From NCBI GenBank assembly GCA_025362915.1, contig JANYEU010000086.1, positions 1-5,379 of the forward strand: DNA of 5,379 nt. Direction: 5' to 3'. Below the pieces are notes generated by a model. That model was not told the origin of the DNA. It saw nothing but the letters and a program-made list of their open reading frames with translations, and searched no databases. This stretch comes from Chitinophagaceae bacterium (GTDB lineage Bacteria; Bacteroidota; Bacteroidia; Chitinophagales; Chitinophagaceae). The position numbers and the translations under genes were made by a program. Shown here one piece after another: positions 5,322 to 5,379 of the stretch. Each line of letters opens with the position of its first letter. The first letter of the stretch is position 1.

Positions 5322-5379
5322 TTCCAGAAAGCAAAACATCCCGAAAGTTTAAACTTTCGGGATGTTTTGCTTTCTGGAA
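5322..5379. terminator. Perfect 58-bp palindrome, bidirectional terminator after the amidase gene
   Basis: TTCCAGAAAGCAAAACATCC at 5322-5341 and the following CGAAAGTTT are mirrored exactly by 5351-5379, 29 bp on each arm with no spacer. The functional core is CATCCCGAAAG-TTTAAA-CTTTCGGGATG followed by TTTTGCTTTC, a GC-rich hairpin with a T-rich tail. Because the left flank is the matching A-rich GAAAGCAAAA, it would work from either side, suggesting a convergent gene beyond the window. It starts 13 bp after the amidase stop. Terminator function is confident; the outer symmetry ends exactly on the last base and may continue outside the window. Confidence 0.88.

Overview
The window looks like chromosomal DNA from a Bacteroidota bacterium, probably of the Chitinophagaceae/Chitinophagales type. 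Three things suggest this: a long Bacteroidota-style LptD with the PEVEGVPLPIG...GRHSG block, an Amidase_3 enzyme with the lysine-rich insert common in that phylum, and a secreted plant-type leucine-rich-repeat protein. The intergenic DNA also carries 7-bp tandem repeats and AT-rich inverted repeats of a Bacteroidota kind. The assignment rests on reading the proteins, not on a database search.

Layout, left to right. Positions 1 to about 139 are the 3' end of an IS5-family insertion sequence, with the last 42 codons of its transposase on the + strand. It has inserted into a minus-strand gene for a secreted leucine-rich-repeat protein whose start is at 579, so only the first ~146 native codons remain here. 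Positions 580-1558 hold no convincing gene but are full of repeats. There is a 92-bp inverted repeat (652-743), then an array of 17 degenerate units of exactly 21 bp (803-1159), each with a GC-rich core at the same place and several being imperfect palindromes. An unexplained stretch (1160-1452), a likely intrinsic terminator (1453-1499) and a run of 7-bp repeats (1503-1558) follow, the last abutting the next gene's stop codon.

Positions 1559-4303 (minus strand) encode an LptD-like outer-membrane protein that inserts lipopolysaccharide into the outer leaflet. Divergent from it, after an 81-bp gap, lies an exported zinc N-acetylmuramoyl-L-alanine amidase (4385-5308, plus strand). Both are cell-envelope genes: one builds the outer membrane and the other trims peptidoglycan. 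The shared gap may carry both promoters. The window ends in a perfect 58-bp palindrome (5322-5379) that reads as a strong bidirectional terminator.

The envelope genes are ordinary and intact. The item most worth a second look is the phased 21-bp array, which I cannot assign to a known family. The window starts inside an IS and stops on the last base of a palindrome, so it may be a whole contig bounded by sequences that are hard to assemble.
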